NCBI GenBank assembly: GCA_024509875.1
Contig: JAMPIV010015274.1
Coordinates: 315,001 to 379,000, forward strand
DNA from: Oreohelix idahoensis
Lineage: Eukaryota > Mollusca > Gastropoda > Stylommatophora > Oreohelicidae
Length of the DNA stretch: 64,000 nt
Direction: 5' to 3'
The first letter of the stretch is position 1. Each line of letters starts with the position of its first letter. Both the position numbers and the translations under genes were made by a program. Positions 38,301-51,003 of the stretch are shown here, piece after piece. The notes beneath the pieces were generated by a model. That model worked only from the letters and a program-made list of their open reading frames with translations, ran no database searches and was not told the origin of the DNA.

Positions 38301-41300
38301 TCTCTGTATTTCTCTGTTTTTCCTGCTGTGTTTTTAGCTCCTAAGCATTGTTTCCATGCCTTTTTCTTCTCTCTTATTTTCTCTTTAAACTCATCTGTCC
38401 ACCAAGGTGTCCTCTTTCTCTTGTTCCCAAGTCAAACTTCACCACATGCTTCTGCTACAGCTGTCTTTATGATGTCTTTGAATTTCAGCCAGAGTGTTTC
38501 CAGGTCATCAGGTTGTTCTGTGTTTCTCACTGCTGTAGCAATAAGCCCCTGGTATCTGGTCTTCACTTCTGGCTCTCTCAGCTTGTAGGTCTTAATGCTC
38601 GTTTCCCCTGTTCGTTTACTTAGCTTCCTGCGTGATGTTCCTAGCCCGAGTAATTCTTTCAGTTGTTCTTTTAATTGTTAACAAGTAGCGGTGACCATCT
38701 CTGACCCCCTCCACACTCTAGCATCCCAGACATACTTGAATGAGCTCTTCCTAACTATGGCATAGTCGATCACTGACTTCTCATTCTTTGTTGGTTCACA
38801 CCTAGTGTATACATGAATGCGCTTATGGGGGAACTTTGTGTTTGTATATAAATGATTTATACAAAATTCTGCAATATGTGCAAATCTAAAGAGTTTGTCC
38901 ATTGTCATTAAGAGTCAAAAATCTTAAAGAGATAACTCCACCCCATTCTAGCATGGTCATTAAGACTCTTCTCCATATCTTCCGATAACTCCACCCCATC
39001 TAGCATGGTCCAATTCCTTTCCTTGCATTGAATAATTGCTCAATCTGAGCAGGGGGTTTGGCCCATTTGCTCCCACAATGACAGAGTTGCTCTTCAATTA
39101 GGCAGTCGTCCACTGAGCCTAGAAGCAGCTCGAAGAATTCATCAACTTGACCTCTGATGACTCTTGCTGGAAATTTCTGCTCGCTCATCTTCATTTGGCC
39201 CATACACAATGACAGAGTTGCTCTGGTACCCAATTCATGAGGCTGGGTCGACCCATGAGCCATTAGCGGTCTAAAAAAATCCCACCTCAACTGGGGATTG
39301 AACCACGGACCACTGAGCTAGGAAGCCAGTGCACTAACCATTGTGCTACTGCGGCTCCCCATGAATGTGTGGTAGACCTATAATACTTTGGGAGTTGTAG
39401 GAAATTGACTTAATGAATAAAATACTGCTCACTGCCACTGAAAAATATATTTAACCAACATAGAAATAAATAGAAAGATACCGGAACGTGTAAAACATTT
39501 GTCGTACTGTAGGCATATAACAACAGAAAGGTATCAGTGAAAAAGAGAACTGGAATGGACAGAACTACATTAAGTAACATGATATGGATATAATATGAAT
39601 CAAATTTAAAGATGTGAGTAGGAGTTAAGGAGCCGCGCTAGCGTAGTGGTTACCACACCGCTCTGGCGACCGGGTGATCCAGGATCAAACCCGGGTGACA
39701 GCATTTGAGGATTTTTCGTCGACCGGGATTTGTACTGGATTAACTTGAGACCTGGCGAGAACATTTGAAGGAGTGTCGTCGACCAGGGATTGGCGGTTCC
39801 TGAGCCAACCCAGCTGTAATGGGTACCTCCGAAATCGGAGAGTATTTGCCTGAATGGCGAGGGACACCTGTCTCTGTACAAGAAAAAAGGGATACTCACA
39901 TAAAATCAATGTCAGGTTAGACATAAATAATAATAACCTGAGATTTCACCTCGAGTATTAGCGGGCGTATGAAAAAAAAAAAAAAAAAGATGTGAGTCCT
40001 TGAGTATAATAAATACTCTTTTTTACTGTATGGTGGCAAAATGTAGATGTAAAGAACGAGGTTCTGTTAATGAAATGAAGAAGACAAGAGAGTTGCTGAA
40101 AAAAAAAAACTGTCAGTGAAACAGTAATTAATGTTAAATATAAAATGTGACAAATAAAATATATTGGACATGTGAAGATACATAACACTTTGTTAAAGTC
40201 ATGATAGAAGGAATATTGGAAGACGGCAAAAGGTTGACAGCACTTTTGTGTGGAAAGATGACATTTTGAGAGATGGACTCAAAACAATCTATCAGAGAAT
40301 ACCATCAGTGAAACCTATACCATCCGTGTAGCCTATAACATCAGTGAAGCCTCTGCTGTTTTATATAAAAGTTTGTCAAGCTATTTCATTGACATATTTT
40401 AACATTATTTAGGGGTAATATCACAAACAACTGTGGAAAACAGGGATAATGTTAAAGTCGATATAGTGTTCCTTAAAAATTCCCCATCAGTCATAACTGC
40501 ACTAGGGAATAATAAAAACAGTGATTTGGGTGATTTGATGATTTATCAAAAGCACTAATGGATCATCTCATCTCATCTCATAATCGGAACCTCTTCCACC
40601 CCGTGAAACGAGGTGCAGAGGGGACCCAAGTGCACAAGGCCCATGGGGAGGACATGCAATCGAAGTGACTTGGCAAACAGGTGATTAGCCCATTGTGCCC
40701 GGACCCGCCCTCATGTGCACTCACCTTCGCCACAAAACCACCGAACCCTCGAGACGTCATTCCAGCCAAAATAGACAGAGCCTCACACACCCGAAGGCTT
40801 CGAGGGATGTCCTTCCTCGTCTGCACAAAGGCACCCATAGAGGAACACTCAGGACCCGCAAGTCTGAGGAAAGGAGCAAAATCTGAGACGGACACAGCAG
40901 TATTTGTCACTGGGAGGCCTCCACTCAGAGCGGTGCACCACACACAGTCAGCAAAGACAAAGGTCGCCTGCGGCCTTCCATTATTCCATGCACCATTATT
41001 CAGGCAGCCGAGGCCTGCTTTGAACACTCTAATTTTTTCAAAGTAAACGCGCTGGCCACCCGGGACGCTCAGCGAAGAGCACCCGCGGGAGAGAGTCGGC
41101 AGACGGTAGGGCAGGAGACAACGGGCAGTGAACAGGGCACTAATGGATACCAGCTATAAATTCAAGAAAATGAAAGGCAGTGGATTTCTGCACACTATAA
41201 GATATATGGAGGCATATAGACTTACCAGACAAGGCAAAAGTAAAATTTAAACTGAGGACAATACAATATATGAAGACTAAATCGCTAATTAAAAAAAAAT

Positions 41301-44300
41301 TCAAAGAAGAAAACATACAAGGCCATGTAAAAATACAAGCAAGTGTCGATTTTCAGACTGAGAACCAGCTGCTACAGATTCAGTTCAGTACATTTAAAAA
41401 TCTATCAATAGACTCGGATACCATCTGTTCAACACATTAAAAATCAATGAGAGTGTCGTGTGGTGAGTACTGGGGCAACTACAACAGTAGTTTTTGCCAG
41501 GAATAGTCTATGAGATATTAGATATAAGGTCTCTAGAAATTGGCTCGTTAAGAAAGAATAAAGACCTATTCGAGATAGGGACTAGAAGACAGGAATGCGA
41601 ATGCTTTCCACTAGACAGTGTTTTCTAATTATGGAAAGAGTTCTGTTTCCCCACGACCTTAGCTTCTGCCCTTAGATCCCGTAAAGAAAAAGCCCCCAAC
41701 CTCATCTGAGTAGAGAAAGGTTCCTATAGGTGAATATGTAACACCGACAGCACGAGTGATACACTAACAAACTCTTGATAATGATCAACCGATCGTTGGG
41801 TTTATTAATGAAATATCCACACATATAGGGTTAGTAATGGTTAGAACGTGATGATGGTGAAAGACGATTCACACAAAACACACAGATGAGATAATAAAAT
41901 TACAGTTAATTAAGTAATAGTTAATTAAGAATGAACTGGTGTAAAGTGAAATGATGATGTGATATGATACGTGTTACCAAAATGGTGAGTACTCTACACA
42001 GTCCATGTGTCTCTAAATGCTTCTCCTAGATATGAGGATTCACATGTATGCATAAAATGTCCCAAGTTGTTATACGTTATGTCGAGTGGGGTATCTCTAA
42101 GCTGAGGACGTTCTGATGAATACTGTTGTCGTACGGAGAACGCTGACGAGATATCTATGTATATTCCTTCACTGTTTGAGTATATCTCTGTAGTGTTGAT
42201 CAACAGTTAATAGCTGTCATATGAACAAAAGGTCTGTTGTCTAATCTCCCGACGGTACTGGTCAGACTGGATATCTTCCCGAAATGTTAGTGATATGTCG
42301 ACTCATAATCTTGCGTATGTAGTCGTGATTCATATACTTTCGAGTCTGCTTCATAAAATGCGCTTAAGAGTGTGTTGCACGTGGTATAAATATGCGATTC
42401 CTCTTTTGAGCTCTTTTGCTTGACTTCAGATAATAATGATCTTTCGAGTGATTAGAATTTATGATGACTCTGTATTGAACTTGTGAGCAAGCAGTATATG
42501 GTGACGAAAAATGCTGCGTCCACCTTCTGACTTGTGGGTGAGACAATATTCCTTTTAATTGAGGAATGATAGATGTCCTATGGCGAATTCTGCTAGCCAA
42601 ATGTCCGTTTTTAATAACTTATTTCTGGTTAGACGTCAGACACGTTGCGTGTAGACTCAGACTTCTGATGAACTGAAGACACACAAAAGTCTTCGTAAGT
42701 TTTCACATTTAACATCACTGGTTGACTTGCATTTAAACTACTGCTTATTATTCATCTCTCTCTCTCTGAGTTCAATTCTAATGATGTTAAATATCTTGTG
42801 CATGAGAGTGTGTGCGCATGGGAGACTGTGATGATGATAAAGGTGAAATATGAACTATTAATTACCTCCTATCATCTTCTAGGAAAATCTTCTGATTTTA
42901 TTAATCAGTTATGCCAAGAATTATTTGAAACTTTATCTTTCGCACATTTTAGCTGTGAGGTTAAAATAAACAAAAATAAGAAAATGTATTAATAAGTATA
43001 AGATCTACTAACCTTCTTTTCCCTTCGCAAAATCCTTTAAGAACACAATTAATCACAGAACTGAATTATCATCCACTCTGAATAAACACGTGTATTAGGC
43101 TATGCGTTTTTGGGTTTAATCTCTTCCTCACAAGGTAAAAAACTGGACTGCCTCACTCTAGTAGTTTATGCGGTATTATATATTTCTGGAAGTCACCTGG
43201 CCAAGCTGGGCGTCCAATGTGGTAAACCAACGCTTGTCTGAACCGCGGCCGACCCAAGATAACACCATTACAGCATGAGACGTTTTCCCCTGGCCAATCT
43301 GGGCGTCCAATGTGGTGTCACAGAAATTACCGCGTGCCCAGATGTGTTTCGGATGACCATATGTGTTTTTACCAGATTTATCACGATGCAATGTGGGCTT
43401 CAAACGATAATGTCAGGCATGTGGACTCAATATGAAAGAACAAATGTGGTTCTCTAGATACCGGTCGCGAGTAATCACAACAATGAAATAGCAAATGTGG
43501 ATCACAAATATGAGATGAAAGAGCAAATGTCGGAGAAAATACAATACGAAAGATGTAGGAAAAGATAGAGCAATAAGGCCTTTGCGCTCGTGTATCACAG
43601 AGAGGAACATGTGTCCAAGTGACGAAGACAAGCAAACAGCAGAATATGTGTCCAAGTGAGGAAGACAAGCAGACAGCAGAACATGTGTGTCCAAGTGAGC
43701 AAGACAAGAAGACAGCAGAACATGTGTCCAAGTGAGGAAGACAAGCAAACAGCAGAATATGTGTCCAAGTGAGCAAGACAAGCAGACAGTAGAACATGTG
43801 TGTCCAAGTGAGGAAGACAAGAAGACAGCAGAACATGTGTCCAAGTGAGGAAGACAAGCAGACAGCAGAACATGTGTCCAAGTGAGGAAGACAAGCAGAC
43901 AGTAGAACATGTGTGTCCAAGTGAGGAAGACAAGCAAACAGCAGAACATGTGTCCAAGTGAGGAAGACAAGCAGACAGCAGAACATGTGTCCAAGTGAGG
44001 AAGACAAGCAGACAGCAGAACATGTGTGTCCAAGTGAGGAAGACAAGCAGACAGCAGAACATGTGTGTCCAAGGGAGGAAGACAAGCAGACAGTAGAACA
44101 TGTGTCCAAGTGAGAAAGACAAGCAGACAGTAGAACATGGGTGTCCAAGTGAGGAAGACAAGCAGACAGCAGAACATGTGTCCAAGTGAGGAAGACAAGC
44201 AGACAGTAGAACATGTGTCCAAGTGAGGAAGACAAGCAGACAGTAGAACATGGGTGTCCAAGTGAGGAAGACAAGCAGACAGCAGAACATGTGTCCAAGT

Positions 44301-47300
44301 GAGGAAGACAAGCAGACAGTAGAACATGTGTCCAAGTGAGGAAGACAAGCAGACAGTAGAACATGTGTCCAAGTGAGGAAGACAAGCAGACAGTAGAACA
44401 TGTGTCCAAGTGAGGAAGACAAGCAGACAGCAGAACATGTGTCCAAGTGAGGAAGACAAGCAGACAGCAGAATATGTGTCCAAGTGAGGAAGACAAGCAA
44501 ACAGCAGAATATGTGTCCAAGTGAGGAAGACAAGCAGACAGCAGAATATGTGTCCAAGTGAGGAATACAAGCAGATAGCAGAATATGTGTCCAAGTGAGG
44601 AAGACAAGCAGATAGCAGAATATGTGTCCAAGTGAGGAAGACAAGCAGACAGCAGAACATGTCATGCAAGAATGTTGACATTATGAGAGGAGCAGATTGA
44701 CACTTACCATCACCAACTCCCTTTGAGGGAGAAATTGTATTGTGATGAGAGAAGCCTGAGACAGATCACCAGCTTTATAGAGAGAAATAGTGGTTATATG
44801 AGAGTAAATGAAGAAGAGTAAGAACTAATAGCTGATTCTTCTTCTTCTTCCATCCTTAGCCGCTGACCGACAAAGCAGTCCGTGGCCAATACGCCTAATG
44901 GCGCCTTAGGGCAACAAGAAATTAACTGTTGTTCCGTTACGCCTAGTGGCGTTTATTGGTACAACAAAAAACTAATTGTTGTTTCCGTAATCAGAGTGAC
45001 TGGCAAGCGGGTGATCAGCCCGCTGCATTAATAGCTGATAGTAGCACTTAAATGGCACGAACTGAAGAGAGAAATAGAGGTGGATCGGATATAAACTTAA
45101 AAAAACTATGGCACATTAGTCTCTAAAATGGAATGTGTGGAAGGAGAGAACATGAAGATCCAGGATTATGTGGAAAATAAAAATCATGAAGGATCATTTA
45201 AAACTTATTTGGAGGCATGCAGAAAATACATTAAAGGAGAAATTTGTCTTGGGAGAAAACTATACATGTGGCGTATGCACACAGAGATGTACACACATTT
45301 AATGAGGGCATCAACTGACTATGATCGATTTCATTGGTATGTCATAGCAGTTATTTTCACTGAAGGGGACTGTTTATCGGCTGGCTATGCTTCATTATAA
45401 AATGTTTCATAAGAAACATTCATATTTTACAGTGGCCCGAAATGGGAGAAAAGAATAGTAACACTGTTCCCCGTCGTGCATGTCATAAAAAGCAAGTACA
45501 GAAGGTTGGGCATGGGAACCGCTTACCCCATGCTGTAAAAAATTTTAAGCCACAAAAACTTCAATAATAAACATGGATGCTTGAGACGGATAGGACACAC
45601 ATTGAGGAAACCTGTTGACAGCATTACTAGGCAGTCCTTGTTCTGGAATCCCCAAGATCAGAGAGGTAGAGGGAGACCAAGGAGCACAATGGAGAAGAGA
45701 ACTGGAGACAGACATGAAGAAGACATGGATAGACCTTGAGCTGATGGCACGGGACAGGAAATCTTGACATAAGTTTATTAAAGGCCTGTGCTTCTTATGG
45801 AGCTGAAGGGTGGTGAATCAGTAAATGATGATTTCATGCCGTTCTGTCTTTTCTGTTAACCCAGGTGCATGTCTTGTCTGTTAACCCAGGTGCATGTCTT
45901 GTGTTACTTTCCATCTATTAAAATCCACCTTTGAAATATTTCCTTCTAGTGATTCAGCAAAACTGCAGGAGCTGGATGAGACAGGGAAATTGACTGTCAC
46001 TGCTCACAGTCTGGCCGCCCACTTCACAACATTAGAGCCTGCTGCTTTAGAACGAGCTGCCTCTAAGTTAGAATCAGACTGCAAACTTTGGCTGTCACGA
46101 CTTTTCAGGTGTGCTATTTCAGTATTATATTTTTATTATTATTTTTCGATTTTCACCACGACCAGGCCTTTTTTAATTCAAACTTAAAAGTACACCTTTT
46201 GCTGTGAGCACTAACCCTGTAAACACAGGTGAAGCTGAAAGACTCTATTCTCACTAGAGAATTAGTTTCAGTTAGATGTGTTGTAGTTTTGATGTGAGAT
46301 CAAATGTAAATTAGAAGTAATACATGAGTATTATTGAATGCCGGCGTGATGCTGACCACATCACCCCTAGTGTGCCAATGGTCAAGAAAATATGGGCCTA
46401 ACACCATATTCTCAATATGCCTCATTGTGCATGTAACGGGATCCTTACCTTCTTTTACTATTGAGATGAGCTGTTTTTTATTTGTTTTCCTTAACCAGCA
46501 GGCACTTGGGCTTTCAGCCCTTCGGCCCAATGACATGTCATTGTGAGGCTGGGGAGCCTGTGGACTTTCCTTCCAACTCGGTCAGGAGCTTCGCTCCTTC
46601 CCTTCCACAGAGGGTTTATCTCAGGAGCCATTCAGGTTATTCAGTCAAAATCCCGGTCGTTGACACTCCTTCAAATGATGACGCCCGGGCTTGAACCTTG
46701 AACACCTGATTGCCAGCACAACATTGTAACTATTACACCAGCGAGGCTCCCTGAGATGAGGTTTAAATCAGAGGTTAGGGAACAATGATGAGATAAATCT
46801 TGAATGAGAAACGCAGTAATGATACTGAGATGATAGATGGAATCAGAAGCAGTGCTGTAATGCAGCTACGATACATCAGCTTTATAAGTTTAATGTTTAC
46901 TGACTTTAGTAGCTAAATCTATTTGGAATATTTAGCTGTATGACAAGACAATGATTATGAGAGCACGTGAGACTAACATAAACCAGACTGCAATGGGATA
47001 TACACCCCTACAAGATGTGGAATCATACGAGGGGCGTTCAGAAAGTAATGCACCACATCGTTTTTCTCAGGAGCTGTTTATTCAAAAAGCATGAAATTTA
47101 TACACAATATACATGGATATGTCATGTAAACATCGGTATTATTCAACATAATCCCCATCAACTTGTACGACTGTATGCCAGCGCGAAACAAGTGCATGTA
47201 TTGCTAGCCCGTACCAGATTTTGTCTTGATCATGTAGCCATTTCTTCGCTGCATGAATCACTCCATCATCTTCAAACCTTGTCCCACGGAGTGCATCTTT

Positions 47301-50300
47301 AAGTGGACCAAATAGATGAAAATCAGAGGGTGCCAAATCGGGACTATAGATGGGGTAGTACAGTCCAACCCAATTTGGTGATTGCTTCCCGTGTTGCCAG
47401 ACTTGTGTGAGGGCGCGCATTGTTGTGAAGGAGAAGCAGGTCTGCTGGATTCTTGTGCGGCCGAACTCTGTGAAAACGTTGATTGAGTTTTTTCAATGTC
47501 TTAATGTAAGCTTGCGAATTGATTGTCTCTCCTCTTGGCATAACGTCCACAAGAATCACACCTTCAATGTCCCAAAAGACAGTGATCATGACCTTTCCAG
47601 CTGAAGGAATTGTGTTGAATTTCTTTCTTCTTGGTGATTGCGGATGATGCCACTCCATTGACTGTCTTTTTGTCTCAGGTTCAAAATGATGTGCCCAGGT
47701 TTTGTCACCTGTAACGATCTTAGCCAAAAAGTTCTCTCCATCAGCATTGAAACGCTCCAACAATTCAGAAGAAATTGCTTTCCTTTGCAATCGGTGGTCA
47801 TTTGTGAGACTTCGAGGAACCCATCTTGCGCAAACCTTAGAAAATCCTAGAGTTTTTGTAACTGCATTTGCACTACCAATGCTGACTCACAGCTGTAAGG
47901 CCAATTGTTGAGTAGTGATTCGCCTATCAGTAAGAATAATGCCCTCCGCGCATTTCAACATTTCTGCATTGGTGGCTGTGGCAGGACGTCCACAGCGCGG
48001 CCGATCAAGCAGCTCCGTATCTCCACTTCCTGATTCTTTGATGCTCTGAACCCAGCGACTGACTGTACTCCTGTCGACTGCAAAACTTCCATACACATCA
48101 CATAGACGCTTGTGAATATTCAGAACAGTTTCCTTCTCTGCAACGAGAAATTCTATCACAATTCGCTGTTTATAACGCAAGTTGCTAACACGCTCCATTT
48201 CAACGGTTTAGGGCAGCCGTATTATTTGGTCGGTTGCGGTGCAATTTGGTGTACACAATTGGCACATGCCATATTTGAAGTGTGCAAATTTTCATGCTTC
48301 TATCTTTATTATTAGCTGAGAAAAACGATGTGGTGCATTACTTTCTGAACGCCCCTCGTACTTATATCTTGGTAGCAATAGAAAGAAAGTTTGAGGAACA
48401 AATAATGATATCAAGAAACCAGCTGGTAGCATTACGATTGTTCTGGAATCCCCAGGATAAGAGAAAAATAGAAGGATAATGAACATGGAAAAGAGAGCTG
48501 GAGATAGATATGAAAGGAATCAACAAGATATAGAAAGACCTTGAACAGATAACACAGGACAAGAAGGCTTGGAGTGTAATTATTAAAGGTCTGTGGTCAG
48601 CAGAAATCTGAAAGGTAATGCTGATGATGATGATTCAACTTTTTGCTTGTTATGTGGGAGGTAATATAGAGGTGAAATATAGAGCGAACAATTTTGTAGG
48701 ATAACAAAATGAGAAAAGTCTGTAGTCTTTTCTCCTATAACGTGATAATTGTGTTCCTAACAATCAATATATTGGGAAATTTCGCGCAATAAAAATAACA
48801 GGGCTTATGGGGAAAATTCAGCAATTGGTACAGACAGATACCTTCACATACCTAGGAAGCATAGTAACACCAGACGGCGGGGCAGGCAAAGACATCAACA
48901 TCAGAATGAATAAGGCAAGAACAGCCTTCTTTAGCCTAAACAACATCTGGAAGTCCTCCCAATACAGCACAAGCACAAAATTAAGATTATATCAGAGCTG
49001 TGTGCTTTCTGTGCTTCTCTATGGTGCGGAATGCTGGAGAGTTACAGAGAAGGAAATGTCGAAATTGTCCTCTTTTCACACAACATGCCTAAGAAAAATT
49101 CACCGAATCGTTTGGCCAAATACCATCACTAACCAAGATCTGCTTACTCGTAGCAAGCAAGAGGACATGCACACCATCATAGCTGGCAGACGCTGGAGCT
49201 GGGTTGGTCATGTCCTCAGAAGAGACCCCGATGCCATCACAAGAACAGCTATGCTTTGGACCCCTGAAGGAAAACGAAAGAGAGGCCGACCAAAAAAAAC
49301 CTGGCGGAGGACTGTGGAGGCTGAGATGCAAAGAACGAACCAGAGTTGGGGCACTGTACGAAGGATGGCCACCGACCGAGCAAAGTGGAATCAATTTGTT
49401 GTTGTTCTACAAGACGCCACTAGGCGTGATGGCCACTGACTGCTTTGACGGTCGGCGGCTAAGGATCAAAGAAGAAGAATGGGGAAAATAGGGTAAGGAT
49501 CAGGTCTGTTCAGTCTCGTAAGTAATACACTAAAAAATGCAGTAACAAACCCAGTAAAAATGATCTGGTGATATCACATGTTCTCTCATTTCTTTCAAAA
49601 TGTTTTATTATTTCAAGCTTCTACTCAACATTTATGGCTTTCTGTTTTCATTCACTACTTGGATTCTTATAACCAGGATGCTTACTCATGTTCGAGATGC
49701 TGCATTATATACTTTTATAAAGAAAAATACTCAAACTGGGGAGAAAAGTGTGATACACATTCGTGGCGCAAGAGGTGTATGTGTGGTCTGGGTATTCCTT
49801 CGTGGTCACTATGTTCAGCTAGGTGGCGTTTTTCACATTCACCTTGTGTTATTCAGTAGCACAAAGCATAGTCACCTTGTGAAAAATCACGTATGAGCTA
49901 ACAGATTTTGCATTTTGATGGCTTTATTCCCCTATTCAGCTACCATTTATGAACTAGTTCTTTGCATTACAGACATGCATTGTAACAGAAGAGACTGCAT
50001 ATTCCAAAGTGAGATATACAATAGTGAAAATAAAACTGTTAACTTTGTGTAACAAACACTGTTATTTCAGAAATAAAACAGAGTTGTTTCTTAAATGTTG
50101 ACTTTTCCCCAGATTTAAGAACTCAGTGCCTGTGTATCATGATCGTCGATATGAAGGACTCGCACGTGTTGGTCAACTGGCCCTTTACACCAAGTATCCT
50201 AAATATGCAACAGAAGGTTTTGAGGCTCTTTATTCTCGTCCTCCAGTGATCTACATTAGTGCTGCAGCTCCACCTGGGCTAGGACAGTACTTGTGTCATC

Positions 50301-50958
50301 AGGTTAGATGTAGAAGAAGCATGCTTCACTCATTCATGTATTACCCTCCAGCTCCTCATGGCACATAGGCCTTCAGCAAACTTATGCCAAGACCTTCTGT
50401 CCCTGTGCCATCATTGACAAGGTCTTTCCATGTATTTCTCGTCCCTTTCATTTCTTTCTCCACTTCTCCTCTCCATGTTTTTTTCATGTCTCTTTCTACC
50501 TTTCTTAACCTGGAAATTCCAGAACAAACTGCCTTGTAACGCTGTCAAGATTTCCTCATTGCTTGGCCTTCTTTGTCGCCGGAGTCTTCTCATCTCTTAT
50601 CCCACTGGTTCTTGTCATCAGTTCAACATTGGTGATTATGTCATATGCAAGCGTTACCAGGGACAGAAAAAGTGGGAAAAAATGGTAACCTCCAAGCGTG
50701 TCGTAATTGGCAACTAAAGAGTGTTGGACACTGGGTGAGCAGCTTCATTCTATAGAAACATAAGCCACAAAAACTTTAACAACAATGTCCTAATATTTCA
50801 CAATAGTAAAAACTTGCAGCACAGTTTTTTTTATTTTTATTTTTTTTTTATTTTTACAAACACTATTAATATATGTCTGCTAATAAAAGTAAAGGAAGGC
50901 AGTTAAAATTTCACTAGCCGCTCACTTATAGAAGGGTTCTGGAATCTGGGGGGGGGGG

Positions 50959-51003
<45 letters not shown>

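Noticed and set aside
39628..39700. Possible tRNA gene
   Set aside because: The cloverleaf is imperfect and the unit continues into a SINE body; similar heads occur at 39360 and 46755. Treated as SINEs.
40578..41027. 149-codon - strand ORF
   Set aside because: It starts inside 18S rRNA sequence and runs across the chimera junction; no domain.
43381..44681. Three overlapping - strand ORFs of 356-422 codons
   Set aside because: They are reading frames of a 37-bp tandem array without stop codons; no start context, homologue or domain.
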